From assembly GCF_042242105.1 (NCBI RefSeq), contig NC_092028.1, positions 11,393,338 to 11,457,337 of the forward strand: DNA of 64,000 nt. Reading direction: 5' to 3'. The DNA comes from Pempheris klunzingeri. Lineage: Eukaryota > Chordata > Actinopteri > Acropomatiformes > Pempheridae. Positions 1 to 26,648 of this stretch are shown piece by piece. Each line of letters starts with the position of its first letter. Positions within the stretch are counted from its first letter, which is position 1. A program made the position numbers and the translations under genes. Below the pieces are notes generated by a model. That model saw nothing but the letters and a program-made list of their open reading frames with translations. It ran no database searches and had not been told where the DNA came from.

Positions 1-145
1 CTTGGTTAAAGCTGTTTCTAAGTGTGTGTAGGAACAAAAAAAAAACCCTATGTGCAGTGAAACGTGTATCTAACGTGCACCTAGGGTGCCCACGTGCAGG
101 TGGATCACAGCGTGCACACAGAGGAAAGTGAAAAGGTTTGTTCAC

Positions 146-3100
146 CGTGCTCAAAATGGAAATCAATGTAGCAGCGCTCAGAGGAGGCTCTGCTCCGTCG
201 CCTCTTTCCTGAGGGGTCGCCTGAATCTTGCCACTTCTTCAGCGCTTCACATAAGGCCTGGGAAGGAGGACAAGAGCGGGAGTTCAAGAGACATTTTGGA
301 ATTGGAATTGCGTTGCAATTGTGTTACTGTGTGCTACGAGAACGCAGGTACCTTGCGTGTGATTGCATAGTGTCCCTTCAGAGCATTGAGGGCCCATTTG
401 ATGTCCTGACAACTGAGCATCCTGAAATCTGCCATGAGCAGGTCGGCAGCCTGCATCACAGCCTCAGGTCCCACCGTGCCTAGTTTAGCATAGTCAAACA
501 GGTCCTCGGTCACCTGAAAAGACCCAGAACAGACGCTCAACACACAGCACCCATCCAGAGATATCTGATTCAAAGATGGGTAAGGGGCTATCATCAAAAT
601 GACAAAAGAAAAGTCACTAAACAACTGCACTGAACACACACACACACACACCTCTGTCTGGGTGTCTCCAGACTCAAGCAGGATGCTGGTGGGAGCTGCT
701 GTGGCTGCTGCAGTCTCCCTCCTTGGATACTCAGGGTTCTCCAACAGCAGGTTACAGATACTGAAAACACAGCAGAGGGGAGCTGCATGTAAACCAGCTT
801 GCACGGACACACACACACACAGTTAATGTATGATGGCCTGTCAACACCTGTTAACATGCACAGAACAAATTCAAGGACAAAGACTTGGGACTATGCCCTT
901 TTGAGTATGTGGCAAAGAAGTAAAACCATTAGAAAAAAAGTACCATTCAGCCTTTAAGGCCAAGGTAATGCTCTCATTTAAACTCTTCAGTCAGACACAT
1001 TTCATAGCTCAGTAAATCCTTGAAATGAAAAAAGAAAGAGACCCTTGACATTTAATAAAAATCAAAAACCAAAAGTTAACTATATCTGAATAAACAAATA
1101 GACACTCAAAACTCCATAACCGCACAGCAAGGTACAAAGGATACAACTGCAATTATTAATTAATTATTCATTATTAGTGTTACGGTGAACTGCCGCTGCA
1201 TCAGTCAGATGAAGTCTGACAAAAACCCAGAATGCCGAACCTTCGAACAAAAAGAGGCCCACGTACCCATGAGACAAACTCAGGCAAATATAGGAGATAA
1301 ATACTGAAAATTGAGATAAGTGGGCAATAAAACTGCTGCAGCAGTGTGTTCCTGGGCTCCAGTAAAACTGCGTATTACCCCCAGACAAAAGACGAGGGCA
1401 GCCTACAAAAGGCTCAATTAATAAACTGGCATTTAAAAAGAAGTACCACTTGTCATAGCTCTACATGCTGGAGAGAAAAGGCTGTTGCTTCTTACACATT
1501 CAAGTCTTTCACATTATTCGTTTGGATCAGTTCTGCTACATAGGCTTCTTGGACATCTGGGAATAGATCCAACTGTAGAGGATACACAGAGAGTTGAACA
1601 GGTGGGGTGTAGTTGAGACAGAGGAGGTGAGAAGTTGCACCAAAATTAAAATCATCTAACGCCAACTTTAACTTTAACCAACTTATGAGCTCACTGCGCC
1701 TTTCTGTTCGGATGCGATACTCACAACACCGGTGATGAGGGCTCTAACGAGGGGCTGCTGCTCTGCTCTCCCTCTTGGTGCAGACGGACCGGGCCTCGCG
1801 TCCTCTATTCTGGGAATGTCCTCTGGTGCAGGAGGGACTGACGGGTTGACCCGTTCTGCGTTTGGAGCTGGAGCCAGAACAAGATGAGCCTCTACTCCGT
1901 TGTGGTGGGCAAAAGCTGTGGGGGCTGGGGGAGCTGGAGGGTTAGAGTTCACGTTAGGCACCCTGATGTTGAGGCTGTGGGCTGGTGGGGTCGCGCCGGA
2001 GTCGCCATCCTCCGCCCGAGGGTTGGGCACGGCCTCCCCAGGCGCCTGGCTCCCCAGGATGATCCGGTGACCTGCCTCTGGGGGTCCTAGTCTCTCTGGG
2101 GCTGCAGCTATTAGCACTGCGGGGGGGATCACCGGTATCACCTGAGCAGGTTGAGGGGCCTGGACCGGAGGCTGGGCCGGGGCCTGGGCCGAGGGCTGTG
2201 GCTCAATCTGAATGAGATTGCCCTGCATGCGATTGAATGACACAGGCTGCAGCAGGTCCTGGGGCCTGATCAGCAGCCGGGGGTGGGTTATCAGAGCAGA
2301 TGCTTGGATGCTCGGCTGTTGGGGAAGAACGACTAGTTTCACCTCCTTCACCTGGATGAGACGGGACTGCAGGGTTGAGGTCCCACTGGACTGATGCTGT
2401 GTGGATGTTCCGGGCTGAGACTGCGTGTGTGTGAGAGACTGCGCCGATGAAGTACTGGCCTGAGGATTGTCTTGTGAATGAGTACTTGTACTCGCCTTTT
2501 CTGGAGTCTTTTTAGAAGAACTTGATGTAGCCATGGTAACCGCACATGAATTATGTGTGGCACTGGTAGAGCTTTTCGCCTGGGGCTCCACCTTTAAGTG
2601 TGCTGAAGTGCCAGCTTGCGGCTGTAGGAGTCCAGATGTGCTGGGCTGAGGCTGAGGAAGTACTTGTAAAGGTGCTCTGGATGTGGTGGCGCTAGCCTTG
2701 GCGTTTGTGGAGGTAGACGGGGTTTGGACAGAAGAAACTGCATGGAGCTCCACTTTTGTATGTGCTGATGTACCGTCCTGTTGCTGTGAGTTTGTGTTGT
2801 GTTTTTGCTGAGACAATGTGTGCGATGAAGAGGGCTGCATGTGTCCAGAAGTGCTAGACTGCACTGGGGTCTGTGTTCGTATGGCTGGCCTTACTGCGGA
2901 GGAGCTGGCCTTGGCATCTCTGGAGGTAGAGGGGGCAGAACCAGGGTCCCCTGTGGGAACCCCAGACGTTGCGCTACTATGACCTACAACTTGAATTAGG
3001 TTGTGCGAGGCCCCGCTCCATTTTGCTGCTGGGCGAATCACGTGTCTACGAGCAGGCGTTAGCGGCTGCAGGAACACACGGGAGGAAAAAGACAAAAATC

Positions 3101-4486
3101 GATAGATGAAATGAAACAAAGATTCAGCAGCTCATACTATCAAAAACAATGATTACAACATAATACGCCACATGTATAACACAAGACATGTTTACACCTG
3201 TCCTGACAGGGAAGATTCTCTTTGATATCTTCAATAAATGTTTAAGAACAGTCACCTCCAGTATGCTGATGTCATCATCATCGGCATCGTCTGGGACTAA
3301 AACAGGACTGCCAGGTACCAGAGTCACCGGCTCCTCGTCGGAGTCATCAGAGATGGTGATGAGCTCCCTCTTACGAGCCCGGGAGCCTACACAGACACGG
3401 TGTAATGTATGTGTTAGGAATTTCCATAATGTGAGAATATTTAAGGCAAAGTGTGCAGAAGAGAAAAAAGGAAAAGACAACATGGCATAAAGTTATGATG
3501 TAATTATTATGTTGATCAGAAGCACTCTTTCTTCTTCCCTTCTTTATCTTTGTCATTTGAACAGTGTCAGTGTCAGTGTCGAGGATCATGGCACGAGTAT
3601 AGCTTGTGTTTCTTTCAGTCTACATTTGAACTTAACATCTGTATAATGATATTTTGGCTAATATGAATTTACTTCACACTTTTATGAGGTTGCCTTACAT
3701 TAGTTTTCCTTTAATTGCACCCGAGATTATAACTTAATCAGGGTGTTTGACAGTAGAAATATAACCTTGTCACTGTTCCCTGGTGGACTAACGCAAACAT
3801 ATCAGCTGACATACACAAGCATTCAGATTTATCTGCAATGAGTGAATATTACCTAATAAATCAACCTGGCTAATTTATCAGTCAGAGTCTAGTTTTAAAG
3901 TGATAAAGACCTTTGCACAACTTGCTGAATCAATCCTACGATCAACCGAGTTTGGGATTTTGAATCTATTCTGTTTAACTCCTGTTTGTATCAATGAAGC
4001 GATCTCAAATGTGACCAAAGCATGACTGTCACAGACAAATGAAACACTTTATACGTAATGTGTAATATATATGTAATATGTAATTTCAATATTCAACAAA
4101 TGGCTCAATCAGTCACAGACGTTTCTCAAATCAAGTTCTGTGACCCGAACGTCACCTATAATCAATTTAGATGCGGCAAGACAAGGGTGTGCAGACGATT
4201 GAGTTCAGACAGCGTGTCAGCCTCATTCAAAGACATTTGCGACATATCCATTTCAGCATATGGTGAGACGCCATGTCTAGAATGCATCGCTGTTGATGAT
4301 TAAACCGAGGCACACTGATCCTGTGCCATTGTGTGTGAGGGATGACAGGAATGGTGCCATTAAACTGCAGCCTGAGCTACACATAAGCATGTGCGTGAGG
4401 ACTGGAAGGTGTGTCTCACCTTGGCTGCGGTGGACGTTGAAGCTTGCCAGATGAATGACATCGTCATCACTGCCTCCATCTGCCAT
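146..4486 (-). CDS. rnf216: E3 ubiquitin-protein ligase RNF216 (Triad3), N-terminal exons, partial
   Basis: RNF216 is an RBR-type ubiquitin ligase of the cytosol. Seven coding exons fit on the minus strand: 4420-4486 (ATG), 3256-3386, 1725-3065, 1496-1572, 652-760, 352-513 and 146-257, all with GT/AG borders and matching phases, 666 codons in total. The start MADGGSDDDVIHL matches the family start. The run DLNVICNLLLENPEYPRR and the segment ending IKWALNALKGHYAITRK are near-identical to what I recall of vertebrate RNF216. Residues 32-41 (ITISDDSDEE) and 62-66 (ISILE) are acidic-flanked hydrophobic patches of the SUMO-interacting type. The 447-codon exon 1725-3065 is Ser/Thr/Gln/Pro-rich and looks disordered. 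The catalytic RING-IBR-RING exons lie left of the window. Identification is firm; exact intron borders are hand-called. Confidence 0.93.
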
Positions 4487-4564
4487 TGTGAAACTACACT
4501 TACCCTGAATCAGCCCACACACACACACACACACACAGTCACTGCTCAATCAAAACCATCTATT

Positions 4565-4565
<1 letters not shown>

Positions 4566-4641
<76 letters not shown>
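4566..4641. repeat. (CA)n microsatellite
   Basis: About 76 bp of near-perfect CA repeat in rnf216 intron 1. A shorter CA run (4516-4537) sits next to the acceptor of the ATG exon. Confidence 0.97.
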
Positions 4642-4643
<2 letters not shown>

Positions 4644-5274
4644 GTCAAAGCTGGTATTCCCCTGGAATTTCAATAGATGGTTTCTCTTTAAAACGTGGAC
4701 TTTGTCATTACAGTTATTAGAGTTAGAGTGGGCCGGTCATGACTGGGCTCCACACAAATAACATGAATAATCTTATTTCACAAGACAAATTGACAACTTT
4801 TAAGCCATTATCCAGTGACAAGCCCAACATGCATGTTTGCAAAGGGGAACTTCACAAGAGGAAGCGTGTGATCTAAAGCATGAGGAGCAGAGTTAAGGGG
4901 TCAGGATTTGTGCCATCAACTAGAAATAACATTAGCTGGAAGGCTGATTTGATGCGTTGGTCGACCACATCCCATTAAAATATGTTGAGAAATAACCTAC
5001 TCCGTCATCTTTATCGCTAACCCAGCCCTAGTTGCCCAAGATCTGATCAAAGTTGGCACGAAATCAATGTAAATCCTACATGTTGTTACAGAGCAGATGC
5101 TAACACTGCGAGAAGCTGGAAATGTTGCAGTAACAGCTACATGAACCCTTGTTTTATTCCCCATCTGGACATTAATCATAACGCTCACGTCGTGTTTAAG
5201 GTGTAGTTGAAAACAAACAAAATGTCAGAACAACAACCGATCATTTCCGCGCACACACAGAACAAACCAAGCTC

Positions 5275-5330
5275 TCAGCTAAGCTAAAGGTAATTAGCTT
5301 GGCTTGCTAGCTAGCTGGTAGGTTAAGTAA
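5275..5330. promoter_or_regulatory. GCTAGC/TTAGC word cluster, start of rnf216 intron 1
   Basis: The stretch contains AGCTAAGCTAAAGG, ATTAGCTTGGC and TTGCTAGCTAGCTGG directly after the inferred first-exon donor. Similar clusters follow the first coding exons of smurf1 and wipi2 in this window. Function is unknown; a regulatory role is inference from the recurrent position. Confidence 0.4.
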
Positions 5331-5340
5331 GTAGCTCACT

Positions 5341-5620
5341 CCTGTCGGGATTTCTGTCCATAACATTGCTTCGAAACGGCCAGTTAGAGTCTAAGACGTA
5401 AGTGTGAACACCGAACATGCAGAAATGTACAATACCGCAGCTTCGTGTCGGATATGCAGTACAGATCGCCTCCTTGGTGGACTGACAATCCGTGAATATC
5501 GAAACAAATTGCCAAAACAAGAACAGTAGCGACGTCACTCGTACAATGCGTTCTGCGACGTACGCGCGGTGGCTCCTGGGAAATGGAGTCTTACGGGTAT
5601 CGGGATTGTAGTCAGGCTCA
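5341..5620 (-). promoter_or_regulatory. rnf216: Probable rnf216 promoter and noncoding first exon
   Basis: The ATG exon of rnf216 is preceded on the minus strand by a splice-acceptor-like stretch near 4505, so a noncoding first exon must lie upstream. A good donor (GTGAGC) sits at 5334-5339 and the sequence upstream of it is CpG-rich, with a CRE-like GACGTCAC near 5531. The precise start site cannot be read from sequence. Confidence 0.55.
5602..5613 (-). promoter_or_regulatory. ZNF143/STAF-like site
   Basis: The minus strand reads GACTACAATCCC, close to the ACTACAATTCCC core bound by ZNF143 in housekeeping promoters. It lies just upstream of the inferred rnf216 first exon, which is the expected place. 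A second TTCCCAGGAG-like word sits at about 5574-5583. Confidence 0.4.
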
Positions 5621-5639
5621 GGGGCACGAATACACCCAC

Positions 5640-6149
5640 CCTAGCCTCAGACAGGGGATGTATTCAGTTTTTTTTTTAAAAAAAAAAAGTACAATAGGCA
5701 CAGGAGGGGCAGTTTACAGCTGTGGAGAGCTCAGATGTTCAGAGTAAAAGAGGAAAACAAGAGCAGTAAATTCTTCTTATTCTGAAAGGGTATTACGCTG
5801 TAACTACAGCATATGTGGTTCCAAAATAAAACAGGATATCCATCACTTTAAATATCAAATTCTTAATGACTATGACAATAAAATCTGTATTTCCAGATGG
5901 GATAGGCCCACTCTGTATTTTTGATTCAATCTATTTAGCTAATTAGGTCAAAAAATTACAGCCACATTTACTTTGGGCAAAGGTTGATGAAATATAACAC
6001 TGCCTTTCCACCTCTGCCTATGAATAGTATGTAATTAATACATTAATGTTTATGCGACACATTTCTATTCATTGATTATTTGTTGATTGCTTTGGATTGT
6101 AGTTATATGCAGAGAGAGAATACTGCTGTTCACATTAAACTTAAATAGC
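5640..6149. other. Gene-free interval, nothing recognised
   Basis: AT-rich intergenic sequence between the rnf216 promoter and the LINE relic. Only a T8/A10 homopolymer junction near 5670-5688 stands out. Confidence 0.5.
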
Positions 6150-7175
6150 ATAATTCTTTCCAATCAATACTTCAATGTTCTGTTTTTTGCTGATGATACC
6201 ATTTTATATGTTGCAGGCTCCACCTCGCTCTAACTCCTCTTCAGTCTACTTTTGGTTCTTTCCAAGTAACACTTCTCATTCACAAGCTAGTTTTAAATGT
6301 AGAAAACGCCAAGTAATAATAATAATAATGTGAAAATAATTTCATATACCTCTCCATACTGTACATTTATGTTCATAGTGTAAATATTTATTTATTATCA
6401 TTATAATATATATTCATTTACTATTGCTTATTTTTCTACTGTTGCTTATTTTATTTCTTTTTCTTTCTATTACTGCTTATCTTGCCCCTGCCTCTGTTGC
6501 TGCTGTAATATGTGAATTTCCCCCTATGGGGGATCAATAAAGTCTATCTAATTTAATCTAAAGTAGATGGTATTCTCCACCTCCATTATTGACTCTGAAT
6601 ATCTCACTATTAAAACTTGAGAGGACACTTTGGAATACCGCTTGGCAGCAGACTAATATTCAAGATTCATATTAAGAAAGAATTCTATATCAAGCTGGTT
6701 TTCTTGTGTAGGATTAAAGGATGTCTTTCAGTTATTGTGGACTCAGTTTTGTTGTTATTGTTGTGCTGCCCCATCAACTCTTCAGTAGTTAAACCGTGTG
6801 TATCACAGTGCAGGTCGCTTTATCAGAAATACATCAGGACTGATTTTAGTTCTATGTACCAGAAGGTTGGATGGACTGACGCACAGGAAAGAAGAATCAG
6901 TCACTTCACACCATCCATTTTGAAAGCTCTTCCGCTGAGGCTTCCAAACTACCTCACATCTGTTTTCTCGTTTAAATCCAAAAACTACAGCACACGCTCC
7001 AGTGTCTACCTGACCGTAGCTATCCCTCACGCACACACTAACGTTGGCTTATTACCTGATGTCTTCTGTGATTCTTGTAAATGTTCCATGTAACTGCTTA
7101 TTTCTGTAGTTTTCTTGTTCTCTGGTCTCTCTTAATCATGATCTAAATCTCAATTAGCTGCCAGACAAAATAAAG
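6150..7175 (+). mobile_element. Decayed non-LTR retrotransposon (LINE) 3' fragment
   Basis: Positions 6186-6215 encode FADDTILYVA, the reverse-transcriptase catalytic FADD box, followed after indels by KLVLNVENAK, the usual next block in fish LINEs. The frame at 6617-7093 continues with remnants such as LGSRLIFKIHIK, LYQKVGWTDAQERR and KALPLRLPNYLTS, which resemble the C-terminal part of fish LINE ORF2 proteins. It ends near a degenerate AATAAA tail at about 7170. Several frameshifts and stops show it is dead. The clade was not assigned. Confidence 0.75.
6311..6556 (+). mobile_element. Second LINE 3' tail nested in the first
   Basis: AT-rich tail ending in a CCCCTATGGGGGATCAATAAAG-type 3' end with TCTATCTAATTTAATCTA, the form seen at the 3' ends of several fish LINEs. 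It splits the reverse-transcriptase reading of the outer element between KLVLNVENAK and the ORF2 C-terminal remnant. A short AAGTA occurs on both sides and may be the target duplication. Confidence 0.6.
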
Positions 7176-8311
<1,136 letters not shown>

Positions 8312-8583
8312 CAGTGGTTAAACATGAAGCATGAATACTAGTCAATCAATCAGCGTGTCAGACAGAGAGACGATCAGTCTCCGCCTTGTTCTTCACATGT
8401 CTGATTTTCAAAGTCTCTGTTCGCAGGCTCACATGTGATTGGCTGATTCTATCCGGGGGACTCGAGTAAGTCGGGAGTCCGATTCGCTGCGGCGGTAGAC
8501 GTTCTGAAGAATGACATCATAGCTTGTTAAAACTGAAGGATAAAAATGCTTCTTCAAAACATCTGAAAAATTTTTAAAATACT

Positions 8584-8589
8584 TTATTT
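8584..8589 (-). terminator. smurf1: smurf1 polyadenylation signal
   Basis: AATAAA on the minus strand, about 240 bp after the smurf1 stop codon, within an AT-rich stretch. It is the nearest canonical signal downstream of the stop. Confidence 0.55.
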
Positions 8590-8828
8590 TTTTTTGTCTG
8601 TTTGTCCCCTCCTGCTGTGCTTCCTCCTTTGACCCCGAACTGTTCAACGGTGAAGAGGTGGCGAGGGGCCGTGGGTGTCCTTGTGATGCTTGGCCGCTCT
8701 GTATACTTTGCGTATACTTGACAATCTGTTGATGTTTGTGTGTGTATGTATATGTAAAATGTCAAATAGTTGTGTGCAAGTGCAAGCTCAAGTGTGACTG
8801 TGTGTACGTTGGTTTGCTTGTGGATTCA

Positions 8829-22826
<13,998 letters not shown>

Positions 22827-23043
22827 CACTCCGGGAAAAACGATCACACAAACTTCCCCTCGGAGTCTCCCAAAAAACACAGTTTCGCCACTTAATGGGA
22901 ACGCGGGTAACTTCAGTTTAAAAACATGCGGTTTGTTTTTGTTTTCCTCACGGGTAAAAATGTATTATTTCATCGCAAAGTCCTGCGCTCCTTCGAAATC
23001 CAACAACACGAGAGAACATTTTCGGGCAGGCTCAAGCACGTAC

Positions 23044-23051
23044 TGACGTCA
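23044..23051. promoter_or_regulatory. smurf1: Full palindromic CRE in the smurf1 promoter
   Basis: TGACGTCA, the complete CREB/ATF palindrome, about 220 bp upstream of the smurf1 start codon in a CpG-rich stretch that is the natural promoter position. It is an exact consensus match; activity is inferred. Confidence 0.5.
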
Positions 23052-23059
23052 TGTCCTTA

Positions 23060-24124
23060 ACGGGTATAACCTTACGTGCTCGCGTCCGGGAAGCGTGGGC
23101 GTGCCCGTCAGGATCAGCCTTGAAGCCTCCAGACCTTCCAGCTTTTGACTAATCAAGGTATTGTATCCTTCATTATTAAGAACCAAAAAATAGAATAAAA
23201 TCCTCGGATTACTTATGCTTATACTTGTGCTTATTTGCAGTAGTTAATAATGATAATTACAAACACAATCATACCATAACACATATTTTGATAATATGAT
23301 ATTTTGATAATAAATAAGATCAATTCAAATAAAGATTGATAGAAAAAATGTGTCTTAATATGTAACTTTCCCTAGCAAGCACTTGAAATATTTGAACTGA
23401 ATTAAAAAGTATAGCAGTGATGCTGTTGGTGGTGTTTTTGCTGTAAGTGTTTGTGGAAATCACCAACATACAGACCTTAGGACCAGTTTGTAAATGGCAT
23501 TGAACTCACAAGCTGTGCTTTTCTTCCAACAGGTTTGTGATCAGGGAGATCAAAACAGAGAAACAACAAGACCACATGGAGTGATGTAACGTACAGAGGG
23601 AGAATAATGATGCGGGCAGCTGAATTCTGGACCAGCAGAAGTTTGTGAGGACACCATGGAGGTATAAAGAGAACTGGATACATCGTTTGAGGCAGGACTC
23701 ATTCCCATGAAAGTTGCTCAGTGGTGCGTGAAGCCAAAAAAGTTTGACTTCCGAATACAAAATTACTGAGATCTTCTGCATTGTGAGGCCCATAAAGCAT
23801 TTGTACCAGCATCTTGGGTCAGCCAGGCTGGCTAACTTCCAGTTAGTCCTCCACTAACTTGAATGGGGATACAAGGATTTAACTGTGCGGCTGCTCTAGA
23901 CTTTCCAAGTGTTATCAGACCAAATGGATCAAATTCTGATTGTAGAATTAATCATTTTGTGGGGGTCGGGATGCTTAAAAAATTGTATCTGCTGATCTAT
24001 AGATGTCTCTCTCACAAAGTGTAAGTAACCTAACTTCCTAACCCTAAGGAAAAAATCTTTTTGGGCCGATGGCATCACATGAAAGACGACATTGTTATAA
24101 TTACAGAGTTTGGCAGCTGTGTCA
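23060..24124. other. Gene-free interval with possible old repeat
   Basis: AT-rich intergenic sequence. Positions about 23590-23700 contain a phrase (GGGCAGCTGAATTCTGGACCAG) that resembles fish retroposon sequence, too weak to classify. Confidence 0.35.
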
Positions 24125-24132
24125 AATTTGCC

Positions 24133-24606
24133 CATAAACTGTATTAAAGAAGTGAATGTAGCCACTGTGATGTCAACCACTGGTCTGTGGACCGCCATTT
24201 TGAAGCCTGGAGTTTGGCTTTGTGAGCGTCGCCATCTTGCTTTTCTGGAGCCAGAAGTGACTTTTGTTACACGAAGACCACCTCTGACTTAAAGCATACT
24301 CTGCTTTATCATCTATTTTACTCTAAATGGGATCAAAAGTTACTAAATGAACATCATGCTGTGTTGAGAAAGACTTGAAACTAGCAACTAAGACCATAAA
24401 CCATAAACATAAAAAAGAAAGTACAGTGTTTACTGAGGTAATAGATCTAGTGAGAAGTAAGGTCATTTTCTCATAGACTTCTATTCATTTGGGCTTCTTT
24501 TGGCAACCAGCAGAGTTGCCCCCTGCTGGCCGTTAGAAAGAATGCAGGTTTAAGGCACTCAAGCATTGGCTTCATTTTTCAGATCACGTCTTTACTGCAG
24601 TCTGTG
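24133..24606 (+). mobile_element. hAT-like non-autonomous DNA transposon (MITE), copy 1
   Basis: The element shares most of its length with the copy at 47584-47970, including TAGCCACTGTGATGTCA near the left end and GCCCCCTGCTGGCC near the right. The flanks AATTTGCC (24125-24132) and AATTTGTC (24607-24614) form an imperfect 8-bp target-site duplication, the length used by hAT elements. The inner ends resemble the CACAGACTGTATATAAG inverted terminus of copy 2 but are eroded. No transposase is encoded. Confidence 0.82.
24516..24531 (-). promoter_or_regulatory. CTCF-like core inside MITE copy 1
   Basis: The minus strand reads GGCCAGCAGGGGGCAA, a close match to the CTCF core CCASYAGRKGGCRS. The same word occurs in MITE copy 2. 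Binding is inference from motif similarity. Confidence 0.4.
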
Positions 24607-25021
24607 AATTTGTCTCAAAGCCTGGCGGACATCCTGGGAAAACACTTGACAGGAAGACCAAAGAAGATAGAATAGTCAAGAAACCATCCTCAGGGCACCA
24701 TGAGTGTACTACATGAGACTATCACTCAAGAAAGTGGCATCAAATCAAGTTAAAGTAAATGCATCACTCTATTTAAAATTATATGATATACTTCAAAAAT
24801 TTTGCTCAGGAATGTAAAGTATACACTGGCGAGGTTGTTAAAGGTTGAAGGAGAGCTGGGTGGGCAGGGATAATGGCTGGAGGGATTTGGCGCTTTAGCA
24901 GCACGGCTGCAGTCTTAGCTGATGGAACAATGAACCCTCTCACCAGCCTGTTTACAGGACACAGTAAATCCACGTAAGCAGTGAAACAACTTGCTGGACA
25001 CCACACACTTCCAGAGGCAAG

Positions 25022-25062
25022 GTTCAAACACACACACACACACGCACACACACACACACATA
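25022..25062. repeat. (CA)n microsatellite
   Basis: Imperfect CA run interrupted by CG, in the smurf1-myh16 gap. Confidence 0.9.
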
Positions 25063-25358
25063 TCACATTTTGTCTCACAGACACACACATGCAGTTGCAA
25101 ACCTTATATCCGCTCACACATACGCCCGTGATTGTGTAAATCTCTCTTCTTAGTCTCTTCCTCCCCACTTTTTATCTACAACCGCACAACATCTATCTAA
25201 CTCTCACTCGTGTTGGTGTGGATCATGTATCATGTATGTATCATGTATGTGTCGACACTCCACAGGTGGCTGTAGTATTGCCAGGGACACACACACACAC
25301 AAATTAGTTTATCCCTCCAAAACATTCATGTACAGCTGTTAGTATGATTATGTGATTA

Positions 25359-25418
<60 letters not shown>
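25359..25418. repeat. (TG)n microsatellite
   Basis: About 60 bp of TG with one CG interruption. Confidence 0.95.
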
Positions 25419-25420
<2 letters not shown>

Positions 25421-25541
25421 CATGTGTGTGTTATTAAAATTGCTGTTGGAACGCCTGACCCCCTGAGACCAACTGTGTGTTCACAACTACTTAGATTATT
25501 CCAATCATAGAGACATCTTTAGTTGTAGCTCCAGGGACTCA

Positions 25542-25543
<2 letters not shown>

Positions 25544-25582
<39 letters not shown>
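25544..25582. repeat. (CA)n microsatellite
   Basis: About 39 bp of CA. A shorter CG/CA tract follows at 25840-25863. Confidence 0.95.
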
Positions 25583-25585
<3 letters not shown>

Positions 25586-26262
25586 GTACGTTTCACTATC
25601 TTTATGAGGCCATTGACACAATGTATACTGTAACTAAAAAACACTAACCTATCCCTGACCCTGACCCTAACAATCACCAAACAAATATTTTGACACTTTT
25701 ACTTTTGTCATTAACAACAGTTCAGAAAAAAAGTTGTTCTCCCAGTGTGGTTCATCCAAATGACCCCACAAAACACTGCGGGCCCCATGCTGTGGGTGTG
25801 TTCCCAGTTCTCTGGCTCCATTAAGTGTGTAACATAAGGGCGCGCGCACACACACACACACACGTTACTTTATCACTTTTTGCCTCCATGTTTCACCTAT
25901 AAGCACTTAATAAACACATAATAAATGGTTTATAACACATTATAACATGCTTTCCTTAAATATTATTGGGCCTACAGTAGTTTAAAAGCATTACAGCATA
26001 CCTTCTCATATTAAGACATATTTAATGTAAATCCAACTATGTTATACTGCCATTTTGAAAAATTCAGAAAACAATAGAACTTATAACATCACCAATTTCA
26101 TTTCAATTTGTCAAACTCCTTCTGCTGATGAGGATCAGGTAATATGATTTAAAGAGGAGCCACTAAATTGTTAGGTTGTCTAACCTGTTGATGATCCAGC
26201 TCTTTCCAACAGCCAGAGCCACCACGTCATTCACCATTCAACAGACAGACCACAAGTCCATT

Positions 26263-26440
26263 TAAGTCAGTTTTATTTACATAACCAAGCTCAATATCAC
26301 AAATTACATATTTGCCTCAAGGGGGACTTTATAATCTGCACAGTTTACGAGACCGTCTGTCCTTAGATTCTCCATTCGGACAAGGAAAAAAGGAAGAGCG
26401 AGGAGAGAGGAAGAGAGAGGAAGATTATCTTCTGCAAGGA
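26263..26440 (+). repeat. Probable fish dispersed retroposon fragment
   Basis: The phrase runs TCAGTTTTATTTACATAACC, then CAATATCACAAATTACA, TTTGCCTCAAGGGGG and GTCTGTCCTTAGA, then an A-rich GGACAAGGAAAAAAGG stretch. I recognise this order from interspersed repeats common in teleost genomes; the family name is not certain. Confidence 0.5.
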
Positions 26441-26648
26441 AGGCCTTTTGGTCCAGACAGCTTGACCCTGACCTGAATTCCTCTTATCCTATTTGAAGTA
26501 AAATAACAGGGTAAACACAGAGATGAAAAATATGCCTATATAGTTCAACATCCAATAAAGACGACACAAGATGCCTAGAAGTTGAAGCTAACTGGATTTG
26601 TTTTTTATCAAACTACATTTAACACAAGAAGTACATAACCAAATACAT

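Noticed and set aside
6617-7093. 158-codon plus-strand frame as a host gene
   Set aside because: It reads as a degraded LINE ORF2 C-terminal part.
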